Assembly (NCBI GenBank): GCA_015956445.1
Contig: WIUZ02000005.1
Coordinates: 2,356,001-2,420,000 of the forward strand
Length of the DNA: 64,000 bases
Reading direction: 5' to 3'
Origin: Thelephora terrestris
Lineage: Eukaryota > Basidiomycota > Agaricomycetes > Thelephorales > Thelephoraceae
The translations under genes were made by a program, and so were the position numbers. The notes under the pieces are model-generated. The model searched no databases. It was not told the origin of the DNA and was given only the letters and a program-made list of their open reading frames with translations. The stretch's first letter is position 1, and each line of letters starts with the position of its first letter. Positions 1-12,500 of this stretch are shown here, piece after piece.

Positions 1-2422
1 TTCTTCTGCCACTTAACATAGAGGTCCTCCTTCCCACTCCGGGTGAAAAGACCGTTTTCCATGATCCTGAGGGCTGGGAACAGTTGCAGCGGGGTGGACA
101 ACAAGATCGCCATGGAGTATAAGAATTGCACCTATCACGCGATTGAGTTACCAGACAAAAAAACAGATTCGCAATTCAGGTAAGTCTTACAGCCTGTACC
201 ATCTTCTTTCGGGGATCGAGATTCACAATCACGACCGTTTGGATTTGGTCTCCAAACGTTGAGTAAGCAAGCGCACCAGCGCCTCCAAAGAGAACTGTTG
301 TGTTGGATCGCCACAGTTAATCCCGACCGGCCATTGGCATAGAACTTGGCACTCACAAATCAGAGAGACCATGACACCACTCAAAACCTTCGGAAATTTC
401 CTAGGTTCCTTCATGGCGTCGGTAATCGGAATGATCAACCCGATGCCCTCTAAGTAGGCGTCAGCAATCTGTCCAACTAATGCACAGAAGCAGGAGCGAC
501 TCACCGAAGCTGAAGACCGCAGTACTACCCGGAATAAACCCGTAAGACAGATGATGATGGATGGTGGGCGATGAACGACTTACCCGATCAGAAGCGGGAA
601 GTCTCTCTCGTTGAACATCGCCACCTCGGCAACTCCACGTTCAGCGATGAGCGAAAATTCGCTGGAGAAAATATAGACCAGTCCAGCCAAGATAAATACA
701 TCAGCCACGAGGGCGGTGGTGCTCAGTTTCGCAAGGTTGCGTACGAGCGCGAACGGCAAGAAAATAACGAGCTGCATCAGGATGAAATACTGGACGGGAA
801 TGACCTTTGTGCAGTTCGTGAAGGCCATGACGAAAGCCTACAACGGACGTCAGTGCCTGAACTTGAGATGCACTCGGATAACCGACCCTCAAGTTTTCGG
901 CCACGAAGATTGTGTATGCAGAAACGAAACCCAGCTGAGAGACGACGATTGAAGAGAGGATAGCAATGCGCATATATGGGCCATACAATGCTCCCCCGAT
1001 GTCTGGGAAGGCAATTTTTAGGAGATAGATTCTTGATGGCGACAACGGACATACCTCCGAAACTACCGGAAACGACAAACTTGGTCTTGACCAGCAGTAA
1101 GAAGGACCATAGTGAAATCAACGCGATAAAAACGAGAACGAAACTCGAGAACAAGATCCCTCCGTTGTAGAACCTGTACGGGAGCACGGTAGGCAACAAC
1201 GTCGCATAGGTTCAAAGTTACTCACGCTTTGCCCAAAAACAACACACCGGTCCCAACGAAGGCCTTCAACAGCTATCGGAATACTATGAGCATCTTCGAG
1301 AGCGCGAAACCGACCAAACACGTACCATCAACACCGCATCTGTGACAGATGCTTCTCCGCGGGCAGATACAGAAGCTGCTCTCTTTCTCCTTATACGAGA
1401 GCCCCGGGCGCCTTTCGAAATAGTGCTTTGCATCAGAGGCGTGGTTTCATCGTACGGTTTGGTCATATCAGGCACAAAGTGGATAGACGATGGGAGCCCC
1501 GCCTCTGCCTGGGTGAGGGACCTGTGTAAGCCCCCCTCCTCATCCTGGACCAGAGTTTCCTCGTCTTCTTCTTCGATTTCCTCCAGATCTTCGCCGGCCT
1601 TAGTAACCACTCATTAGACAGCACGCACAAGAAAACAGGCGAGAAGGTATTTACAAAATGACCGAAGAGGTATAAGAACTCGATAAAGCTCGAAACCATC
1701 TCGGGTTGCTCTTCGCCCTGTTCGTGAGCCCTCATGAGCAAATAGTTTCTTCGGAACCCCCCCGGTTCATGGATGTTTGCAAAGACGGGGTTGACATTCG
1801 AGTGTGTCGACCCTGAGAAAGAGGCAGCCCGGGGACGCACTGCTGTACGACGTTGGTCGGATTGCCACTTGTAAATATTGTGCGTCAAGTCTGCGCCAGG
1901 GGTGTGGTAAGGTATCGGGAAAGCCTCTGAGTCTTCCCTTGTAAGGACCGGATCGCGACCTGCATTGGTGGATTGCCCTTTGGACTTTGAAGGTCCCTCG
2001 CCTCGATCGGTGAAGGACCCAAACGAGGACTTCCTGTCCAGCTGATGCTCGCGTTGTTCCCTGGAAACCAAATGTCTTCTGAGTATTCTGGCCTTCTCCT
2101 CGTCTGTAAGCTCTTCGAACGGATTTTCGTATCCGCTTGCTGGGGTTCTTGTGCCACTTCCAGGCCCCCCCGGAGCTTGCATACGGATTCCACCGATGAT
2201 GGGGGTTCCGGCAGCACTGGGACGAGGCGAACCGGAGCCCTGGTTTCCAATATTGATGCTAGGCGTGCGGACTGGAACGTTCCTTGGCGGGATGTTGGGT
2301 ACGGGTGGAGTGCCATACTGGGCTCGTAGGGCTCGGATGCTTGGAGAGCCTGAGATAGAGGAACTATCGTTATTCTGCGGGGTGCCCGGACGGATGTCTA
2401 CTGGTCTTGTTGGAGTAGACAT
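1..2422 (-). CDS. AVT3/AVT4-like vacuolar amino acid transporter, 3' end cut by window edge
   Basis: Member of the amino acid/auxin permease (Aa_trans, SLC36-like) family; yeast Avt3 and Avt4 export neutral amino acids from the vacuole. I start at the ATG at 2422 because the reading begins with the family's long Ser/Pro-rich cytosolic tail; an in-frame ATG 90 nt upstream would add an unneeded hydrophobic leader. Exon 1 is 1655-2422, and the acidic EDLEEIEEEDEE stretch follows after an intron at 1599-1654. Next comes the conserved LLKAFVGTGVLFLGKA first membrane segment (about 1220-1270), then FYNGGILFSS (about 1165) and GALYGPYMRIAILSSI (about 980), continuing as membrane helices to the window start. 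The reading near positions 1-130 resembles the family segment around the last helices, so only the C-terminus is missing. Family assignment is firm; Avt3 versus Avt4 cannot be decided. Confidence 0.88.
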
Positions 2423-2556
2423 GGTCTGTGCAGGAGAAAAAACGGGGAACACAAGGGAGAGCCTGACAAACAGCCACAAACTTAAAGACGCCCATGACAC
2501 AACCTCTGTCATGAAACGGTAACTTCTATTTTTGGATGAGGCAAACTTAACCGGGG
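2423..2556. promoter_or_regulatory. Short divergent intergenic promoter
   Basis: Only 134 bp separate the start codons of the vacuolar transporter (leftward) and the NMN adenylyltransferase-like gene (rightward), so both 5' regions must share this stretch. I see no clear TATA box. The assignment follows from gene orientation, not from a recognised motif. Confidence 0.5.
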
Positions 2557-3481
2557 ATGTCCATTCCTATCACCTCCGCTATCTCATCGGCCATCGAGAA
2601 AGTCCAGCAGCAGGTCATCTCCGCTGCCCTAGTTTACAAAAGTCATGAGCGATGGCCGCTGCCACCGACCCAGTCACTTCCGAAAATACCCCTGCGCATC
2701 AGCATCTTAGATTCATCTTTCAATCCTCCCACTCTCGCTCATCTTGCCCTCGCAAATGCTCCCAATCCCTTTTCCCCAGCCGCCGACTACGATGCTAAAT
2801 TGCTGTTGCTGTCCGTCAGAAATGCAGATAAGTCACCACAAGAGGGAGACGCGACCCTCTCCCAAAGGATCCAGATGATGTCTCTGTTGGCCGCAAGGGT
2901 CCATCACAACAGCCTCAGTCCGACCCCGAACGTTGCAGTCGGCCTTGCGAACGAGCCAACGTTCGTTGCCAAGTCCTCAGCTTTACGCAGGTTTTTAGAT
3001 GAGCACCTCGCGAAGCTGACCCCCGGTCCATTGTGTGCGGTGCCCGTTCAGCTCACATTCTTGATGGGTTCGTCGCAACACGCGCATCGTATTCGTTTAA
3101 CTTAAACCGTTTGGATTCGCCTGGTGATATCTAGGCTCCGATACTCTTGAACGTGTACTTGCCCCACGATATTACCCTTCGGAAGACGAAATGCACCGAT
3201 TGCTGGGTATATTTCTTTCTCAGGAGGGAGACAACGCGCAAATAGTCTGCTCGAGACGGGCCGTCAGTGGGAAAGATAGTAAAATCGAAAGCCTTCCGGC
3301 AGCCAACCATTATCTCGAATCCGGCAGGATGGCTTTCATTGACATTGACAAGAGGGAGATGATGCTTAGTTCCAGTGCATTGAGGGCTCAGTGTCGGCGT
3401 GGTGTTGAATCATGGTCGACGGCGACCACAGCCGAGATTCGCGAATACATCGTCGATAACAGATTGTACCATTCTATTTGA
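2557..3481 (+). CDS. Nicotinamide-nucleotide adenylyltransferase-like protein (POF1-like)
   Basis: Two exons, 2557-3067 and 3135-3481, give about 285 aa with correct phase (the split codon restores a glycine in LMGSDTLERV). Nucleotidyltransferase-fold enzymes of this kind join NMN and ATP into NAD+. The substrate-binding loop is visible as DSSFNPPTLAHLALA near residues 52-66, a variant of the GxFxPxHxGH motif. The C-terminal LSSSALR near residue 250 matches the ISSTxxR phosphate-binding signature. The ordering and spacing fit the divergent fungal POF1 branch better than canonical NMA1/NMA2. It is divergent from the transporter and convergent with the FAS gene (117 bp between stop codons). The family is clear; NMN as the substrate is inferred. 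Confidence 0.82.
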
Positions 3482-3598
3482 CCAATAAAGAACACAAGAG
3501 ACATAGGAGAAATGTACACTGCCAGGTTGTGGAGAAAACGACGTGAACGAAAAGTATTACTGGTGATGAAACATGGTGAACAGTCAGTAGGTAAGTGA

Positions 3599-6500
3599 TC
3601 ATGTAGTTGAGGCCTGAGCAAACGCAATAGCTGTGGTCTTGAGAAAGAGTCAGTATCGGCCAATGCAAGAGCCGGGGTTCACTCACATCAGAGTGGCTGA
3701 GAGAAATGTGGACGCTTTTGATATTCTTGCTGTCAGCAGCGGCTTTAGCATCTCCATGGAGGGTAACTCGTGGTGCACCATTCTCGTCCGGAAGAATCTC
3801 AATGTCGCGCATCGCAGCGCCAGCACCCTTTGAAGCAACTCCCAGGGATTTGAAGACAGCCTCCTTCCCGGCCCATCGAGCGGCAAACGACGACTGTGGA
3901 GACGGTTGGGTTTGACAGTACGCAATCTCGGCCTCCGTGAAATTCCTTTCAACAAATGTGGGGTTGTGGGCGGGGACAGCGGATATGAGCTCCTGGTCTA
4001 CTCCGACACCAGCAACCGAACCGCCATCGGAGAGGAGTCTCGAGACCGATTGCACCTGGTCGAGGGCATGCTTTTGCTGAGTTACAAGTTCCGTGAATGT
4101 ATACTGGCCGGTTCGAGTACTCAGAGTGGCGCGAGCGAGCGAGTTCAATAACACCTTGCCCTCGAGGTCAGGCGTGTAAGGGGGACTGTCCTTGATCTTG
4201 ACGAGCGAATTGTGGGTCATCATTTCCGACATCGCCTTATAGGATTGCAGATACCGGAGGTGGTTTCGCTCTTTGTAAGCCTCGTATATAGCGGGTTCGA
4301 GAGCAGCCAGAAGATAATGAGGGTGAACGACGAGAGCAGTGCCGCCAACTTGGCCGAAACCGAAGGACGACATAACGCCGGCACGGATTCCATCGGTGTG
4401 GATCGACTTTGAGGGGAACATGAGGTAGGTGTATTTGCGGAATTCGGCGTCAACGTTATCGTTGTTGCGATTTCCAGGAATGATGCCAGTGTTGATCGAC
4501 TGCAAGAGACCAATCATCTGCCAAGCGGCAGATCCACCCTTCGAGTGACCGACGAGGCTCTTCTGAGCGATGATCGGGATAGCGTTCCCGGGCGTGCGCG
4601 AGATTTGGGTAAAGACGTCGTTCCAGATATGGGTTTCGTTGCGTTCGTTGGCCCCAGTACTGGTTCCGTGGATTGACAGAACACCAAGGTCGTCCGAGGT
4701 GAGACCCCAAACGGCAAGCGCACGACGGAGTGGAGCGATCCTCGGGTCTGAACCTTCCAGCATACCGTATGTGGCCAACGCTTCCTTCTCCTGGCGCGCA
4801 CCTTCGCGTTCGACGTCAGCTAGCCTGGTGGCGAAATAATCTTCGTCGACTTGTCCCTGTGCCTTGGCGGCCTGAATTTCCTCCCGGATCTGGTCGTTCT
4901 CGAGGTTCATCCATTCCGAGATCTGCTTGCGACGGAAAGCGAGTTGGCGAGATCGGTACTTGAGATCCAAGATTGGTAGCGGGTGCTTAGAGTGAACCTC
5001 ACGAGCGATAGAGAGAGCTCCCACTCCCGGAGCGGGAACAGATCGCCCGGCCTTGTCGCTGTGATATTGTATTAAGATCAGAAACGATTATATCAAAAAA
5101 GGACCGTACGTGGAGGTAGATGTGAACGCAATGATACCGCGAATGGGAGCACCGAGTTGGAGAGCTGTTCTCGCAGACATGAGGATGTGGACACCCGTTC
5201 CCTGGGACTCCATGAAGCCGGCGCGAGTAGTGGTGGCAGGTCGGGACATCTCTGTTGGTTCGCGACCCATAGCAAACTCTGTCTCGCTATTACTGGTAGC
5301 CTTCATGTTGGCAAACTCATAGGAACCTTCCTCGCTGATGTCGTCGAAACCACCAGCGATCATCACTTTGGCCTTTCCAGACAACAGGGTATCGCAGGCA
5401 ATCTCGATGGATTGCAAAGCAGTCGCGCTGAAGAAGCCCGTTAAACTGTGCCTCACCAGTTCTCGGCGTATACACTCACCAAGCACCAACGGGGATCTTG
5501 ATTGGGCCACTGGAAGACAAAAGAAGCAAGTTGACCCATCCGGCGGTGGTGTTGATGAAGCTGTCGGGGAATTCAGTATCGCACGCTCACGTGAACGGGT
5601 CAGACCTACGTCTCCTGCAGAACGTCGTTTTGTACCTCCTTCTCCTCACGACGGTCCTTGAACATTCGCTGCAAACTCGTCATTCCACCCATACCACTTC
5701 CCAAACTCGAGCCAACTTCGGAAGGATGCATGTACTTGTAAAGCTCGTATGGATCGGTGATGCCAGACATGTTCAGCGCTTCCGCAGTGCAGACAAGGGC
5801 CCAGAGCGTTGCGCGGTCCACCTGAGAAGCGATATCGTCGGGAATGCCATATCGACCGGCCTCCCAGCCGGTAGGGATTTGTCCAGCTACATGACGGTTG
5901 AACTCGAAAGCCTTGGGGACAAGGATTCTGGAGCCCTTCTTAAACTTCACGAACCACTCGCCGCCTTCGCCTGTCCAAATGTCACATTTAGCTCCGTGCT
6001 CGTTCTTGAACTTCTGGGCGTCAGCCTCAGAGACTTCCATAGGCTCCAGGTCGTGGACGAGTTCTACTTCCTGATGGAAAACCTTCTTCTTCGGATCATA
6101 TCCTCGCCACAAGTCCGGTTCTGTACGTCCGTTGTTAGAATGAGGAAAGGAGAGTAAAAAAATCACTCACCAATCAACCTGACGCCGGCATGTGCCAAAA
6201 TATCCTTCTCGAACTTGTCTTTCACGTCTTTCTCATCGACAGGCTCACCGGACTTTGATTCTACCCAGCCGACATACAACGAACCGTTCTTGAGGCGACC
6301 GTCAAAGTGCTTTATGTACCCCATGATCCAAGCCATTTCGACCCAACCTTCCAACGTGAAGTCACCGCGAACCTCCATCTCCCATCGAGTCCTCGAGCTA
6401 CCCCAGGGACCAACCTCGGCGAACCCGGTGTTGACGATAACCTTGTCCAAATCGAGGAGGCCGCGCAGGTTAGAGAGGGATTTCAACGACTCAGCCGATG

Positions 6501-9500
6501 GGAGGGTAGGGAAATCGAACTGGAAGTTGGCGCGAGGAGTAACATAGACAGTCTGGAGAACACGTTCAGCCTCGACGCCATGAACGACCTTGAAATCTGC
6601 CGCGTTATCTCGGGCGATGGCGCGGCGGGAGTCGCTCTTCTTCAGAATATCCGATCGGATGCGAGAGGTGATATCTGCGAGGTCTTGGAGTCGATCCATT
6701 CCGCCATTGAGATCAGCCCAGATGGGTTCAACCTGTGTGATGCTGAAGAGGAGTGGATGCATCAAACCGAGGATGTTGAAAGCCATCTCCTTTGCAGAGA
6801 ACGTCCTAACACCGTACGACTCGAGCTCCTGGGAAACCAAGCTAGCAGCGCTCATCAAACCGGTGCCACGAGTCCATCTGGGGATATGTCAGTAAGTTGG
6901 CGAGAGGATTCTTGTGCCACTACGAACCCAATGACGGCACCGGCGAGACAGAGGTATTCACCCCAGCTCTCGGCGCTCCAACGATTGAAGAGAGTTTCCA
7001 GGGAGATCTTCGACTCGGAATAGAGACCGTCATTGCCAAAGAGACCGTGGTTAGGAGAGAGTGGGAGAATCACTTGAGTGGGGCGAGTGACAAAGTTGCG
7101 ACTGGCTTTCTTGTTCTTGACAGCACCCATAAGACGAAGGATGTTAACCAACATGATCCGGTGGGCAAGTTCAGACTTGTCATCCAACCCATCGATCTCG
7201 CGTCCGTTCTCAGGGAGGGCAGCGAAGGGCAGGATGTAATCCAAGTCCATGCCGAGAGAGGTGTAGATGTAATCAACCAAAGCCTCGACGTCCTGCTTGG
7301 ATGCTTGGTTGAAGGGAACAACAGTGAGAGCGGATCCCTTGCTGCCGCTGCGTTGAAAGATGGCTTGGTAGTACTCGACGGTTGCACGGCTGTACCGGGA
7401 TGTGGTTATCACTACGTGGGCGCCTCCAGACAAAAGACCCTTGAGAATTTCAACGCCGATTGAACCCTTCCCAACACCAGTCAGCAGGGCGTTCTTGTCC
7501 TTGAAAGAGGTACCGGAAGTCGCGATCTCGTTGAGGATGTCAAGGTAGACTCCTGTAAGATTGTTGCTATACTCCCAGTTCGTTCCGACCTTTCGCTTGA
7601 GATGGAGAAGAGGAATCTTGTCCTCAGAAATAGAGGGACCGCCGAGAACCTGAGGACGTAGGAATTGAGATGATGCGCGACGAGTGCGAGGCTGTGGGGC
7701 TGCCTTGAGCTTGGTCTCGGGGCTCTTCAGGGAGTTGATGACAGAATCATACAAGTCCTTGATTCGGCTGACTTGCTCCCCGCTGATACCGGGTTGGGAC
7801 TGGACAACGTTCCAGAGCTTGAGGACGCTGGCATGAACTTTGTCGACATCTATCGGAGCGTTGACTGCGTTGCTGCTGGACATCTCCTCGACGTATGCCT
7901 CGAGCTTCCTGACGCCTTCGCGGACGACTTCCGTTACGATGATATCTCCCTTTTCATTGATTTCTACATTTGGGGCAGTTGGGAAAGTCACTGGGCGATG
8001 AATGAGCACAAGCAATACGACTATGAATTCAAAGGCATACCATCCCTGTAAAGAGGAGCGCTGTTCACAACCTCTCGACAGTTCTCGATGAGCTCTTGAC
8101 CAAACTGTTTAGCCAGTGCGTAGTTTTCTCCAAGTGTAGGATCACAAGCGTTGACGCTGAACTGCATAAACTGGTAGAGGTCCGGATCGGAACGGTTGAG
8201 GATATCGATACAACGAGCAGTGATCTCGCGGTCGACAGTTGTGAGCTTTCCGTGAATGATGTCGTACCACATGAGCAAAGCATCTTGTCGAGCCCAGTTC
8301 CAAGAAGAGTCGAATCGACGGGCTTTGAGGGCATCGAAGGCAGGGAGGATACCATCAACGTAGAAATCACCGTGCTCACGGCCTATGGCGTCTAGACGTG
8401 CTTGGAGGGCTTGGGAATTAATCTTCTCTGCGTCGTACTTGAGATCGCCAGCACGGGAGTCCTTCTTGAGATAGCGAGAGTAAAGTTCGATCTGCTGGCC
8501 TGCAAATTGATACTGTTCTGTCTGGAATTTGAGGAATTCCTCGCTGTTCATCACGGCTCCTCCGCCTCCCCCGCCACTGGGACCACCGGACGAGGCTGAT
8601 GACAGTGAGATACCCGAGCGCTGAGCATACAGGGCAACGACTCCGTCCAGCCATGTCTTCGCCTCAGCTTCAGATCCCAAACGTTTAGCAGGTTCCAGGG
8701 TTGTACCAAGGAGAAGAACGCCATCCGCGCGCTGTGATCCGAGACCCCAGCTTTTCGAGAGATAGGACTTGATGGCACTGAGGTTGAAGCCGCCGGGCAT
8801 TTTTCCACCAATGAGGCGCGAGATGAGCCCCGTCGTGTACTTTCCGAGACTTCCAGAGAAACCAATGCCAAGGGCGGCACCAAGCTCCTCGAGAGGCAGC
8901 TCTTCGCCCTTCTCAGGTGCAGAGCTGAACTCTTGGCCAAGGTCACCAAGGATTTCGTTCTGTAAAGTTGATTTTCCGCCAACGAGATCCTTGATGGATT
9001 TTGAGAGGGGGACCTCGTTGGCTGGCTTCTTCAGCTTCTGTGCGATGATGACAGTCAAGATCTCAAGACTCTTGACTGGGGCGTCTTCGATGCTGGCGGC
9101 GACGGCGGCAGGGGCTGGAGTAGCAATGACGGGTGTTTGTGCGGCGGGAACGGATGCAGGGGTGGTGAGGACAGCGGATTCGGGAACGTTCTCCGTGGCA
9201 GCTTCGTCCTCGAACTGGTAGTAAACTTCCTTCGTGTTTTTCGCATGGCAGAGGATGGCACGGGTGCGGCTGACCGAATCGTCCCCAGCCTCATATTTAG
9301 CCTTGAGCGTTCGGGTCGCCATGCCGGTGAGCGTGGGAGAGGGTCCAATTTCGATGAAGCGTTCAAAGTCGTGAGTGGTGAAGAGTAGGTCCTGAGTCTC
9401 GATCCACCGCACAGGAGAGGCGAACTGGTAAGCAAGGAGCTCGACGAGGATAACGTAGGCGAGTTGTTGACGCTGTTCAACCGAGTCCCAATTCTCTTCG

Positions 9501-12500
9501 TCCCACTTGCGAAGGACCTTGTCGAGACGGGGGGAGGAGGTCTGGTCGTAGATGATCTGGGCGTAATCTTTGGTGACTTCAAACGGCTTGGCGATCAGGT
9601 TAGGAATATAGCGTCCGACTAGCATGTCCGGGTCGAGGTGAAGGGGGTTGATCTTTTTTCCAAGGTCTACGGAAACATCGTGAGTGTCCATCAACTTTCA
9701 GCAAATAACCAGCTTACAGGCCCTGAAAGGCATCACACCGGCCCACAGATAGCGGGAGTGGAACGGGACGTCTATACCAGGCAGAGGGATTGTAGCAAAG
9801 CCTCGCTCCAAGACGATGTAGCCATCTTTTTTCTGCTTCTCCTGAGCGGATGAAAAACAACTGTCGATAATCTCTCCGAGCATCTTCTTGACCTCCTCAA
9901 TCGTGAACTTCTCAGACAACTGTGAAACATGAGTATCAATCGAAACGGTACATACTGTTGGGCTTACTTTAGCAAGATCAACCTTCTTGACCTTTAGGTA
10001 GTTGAGAACGTTTGTCATCGTCTGCAGGGCAACCAACTCCCCAGCGCACACATATTGTTGACCCTGGAACCAGCCGCAGTGAGAAACAGTACCTCGAAAG
10101 GGAGAAAACAGGGCATACCTCGACGTTGAAGTTGACAATTTCCAGTAGGCAGTTTGTTTTTTGCGAGATGTCGTCAACGACTTCACGAAGGGCGGAGTCG
10201 TTGAAGGAGGGCGAGATCCTGGAGGGGTTCACAGCGCACATGGCGTAGTTGGAGCGGTTTGCGGAATCGCGTTCTACTGCACGCTGCATGGTGATACCGC
10301 GATAGAATACAATATCGACGAGAGAAGATATGGGAAGGACACCGGCAACCGAGGCAAGGGCAGAGTACTCTCCAAGGGAGTGACCCGCGAAGACGGCGTT
10401 GTCCTGAATGAAACCTTTGGACTGCATATCCTCGAAGGCGGCCTTTTCCGTAACGACAAGTGCGATCTGAGCAAATTGGGTAGCAAATAAGAGGCCGTTG
10501 GGGTGGCTGAACGTGTATCGCTGAGTGCGGACGTTGATGTCGCCAAAGAGAGGGAGCGTGCGGACGACGCCATCCTTGTCCATAGTATCGTATGTCATTT
10601 CCATATACCTGCTGCGAATCGCCTGACCCTTGATACCGCCGAAATGGATGGTCTTCTCTTTTGGATTGTCCTTGACGATTTCGACAATTGAGAACCCGTA
10701 GACAGCGAGGAGATGGGCATCTGCAGCATCCCAAACGGCGCGGGCAGCGGGGGAGTTGTTGTATAGTTCCATTCCCATGCCAGGCTCTTGAGAACCCTGG
10801 CCAGTGAAGACGTAAGCCGTTGAGGGCTGGGCGACTTCGGCAGTACCCTCGAGGACCTTCACGTCGCGGTCGTTGTAAGTCTCTACTCTGACAACCAAGT
10901 TGCCCTGACGCATGCCAATGTGTTTGATCTTGACGTGAAGCTCCTCCCCGGGAAGTACCATGTCGACGAATGAAACGTCGTATCTATGGTCAAGCGTTAG
11001 TGACAGCACGAGGGGAAAAGAAGCTTCAACATACGACTTGACTCTTTCGGGGCGACCCTTAGCGACAACAGATTCCAGGTACTTTCTGCTTGCTGCACTG
11101 GTCCACATACCGTGGGTGATGGTTCCGGGCAGGGAGGTGAAGTCGGAGAAGTAAGGGTTGACGTGGATGGGATTGAAGTCCTTGGAGATATTCGAGTAGC
11201 ACTGGTTGGAGAAGGGAGTAGTGAAGGTGGTAGTGGCGGGGTCGGTCATGGTATATCCGTCGTTTGCGAGATAGGTAACGGTGCCCTCGGCGGTCCCATG
11301 GCGCTGAACGTACGCGACGACTGGATTTCCGTGGCAATCTTCCTGCTCAAAGTCCACGTAGCCGACCTTTATGAGACGATTGATCTTGTCGCGAACGTAG
11401 ACATCGCCTGAAACCGTGATCGAGTGATAGGAGACTTTGTTCTTGAACGTGATCTCAGACTTCAAGCGGAAGATGAGAGAAGTACCCGCTGTCGGTGGTT
11501 TGGACTGGTCGCGCAATTCGAACCACTCCTTGGAAAGAAGAACACCAATTGATGCGTCGGTAGGGTATTGTACCACGTAGTCGGGCTCTTGGACGATCTC
11601 AAAGGTGTTTTCGTAATCCGCAAAGCGGCCGCGGTAAAGGAAAGAGGAAGTGACTTCGACAATAGGTTTCCCCTCGTGGATGATGTTGCCGATCACCTTG
11701 ACGGCCTTTCCGGCGTCGGTATTGATAACGGAGGAGATCCTGGCTTCTGTCGTGACGACATCACCAACGTGAAGGGGGGAGGCGCCGTCAACCATACGGA
11801 AACCGTTAGAGAGGTGGACTAGGTTGAGGAGATCACCGTCAATCGACTGGGGGAAGATCGCTTTCATGATAGCCTAGAAAATTGGGTGAGGATGGAGAAC
11901 CCCCGTATCCAGAGTGATTGGGCATACCTGCCAGCCGGTGACGATGCCGAAATCCATCGGCGCCTGCACTCTCTCGTTCCTTGCGGTTTTGAACGCCTCG
12001 CTCTGATTACCAACCACTTCGCAGAAAGTTTCGACATCCTCCGCGGTGACGGTTACCTCGTGACCGTAGAAAGTCTCTCGTACACCGATTGATGGGAGGG
12101 TTTCACCGTCGCCGAACCAGAGGCGCCAATAGAAGTCTTTGATACGCAGGTTGCGACCATCTGCGACTTCGTGGATGGGAACAGAACCAAGAGAAGGGAC
12201 GTAATTGAACTTCAAGTACAAAGGAACTGCGACTCCCCGACGCTCCTCGAATACGGTGATGTCAATGGACTTGGTTTTGGGAGTGTACTTGATTTCAACC
12301 GCTTTAAAATCCCCTTTTTTGCTTCCGTGAGAACGAATGGCACCAAAGGCCTGGAGTCTAATCGGTGTAGCACCCTCGAGATAAATGACGACTCTCTGGC
12401 CGGTGCGGGGTGCGAGGAGGCGACGGATGGGGTTATCGACGTATGACGATCCGCGGACGATGGTGCTGCTAGTAAGAAGGGCCCTTAACCAGCTGAGGTG

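Noticed and set aside
8021-9694. A separate start codon for an alpha-subunit FAS gene
   Set aside because: The frame at its 5' side continues the malonyl/palmitoyl transferase domain, and splicing at 9667-9717 joins it to the beta half (FRAYLGKKINP). The ATG lies within the intron.
9920-9967. Coding sequence instead of an intron in FAS
   Set aside because: The 48 nt are open and in frame, but they begin GTAAGC, end TTTCACAG and have no counterpart in the family alignment I recall. Kept as an intron with some doubt.
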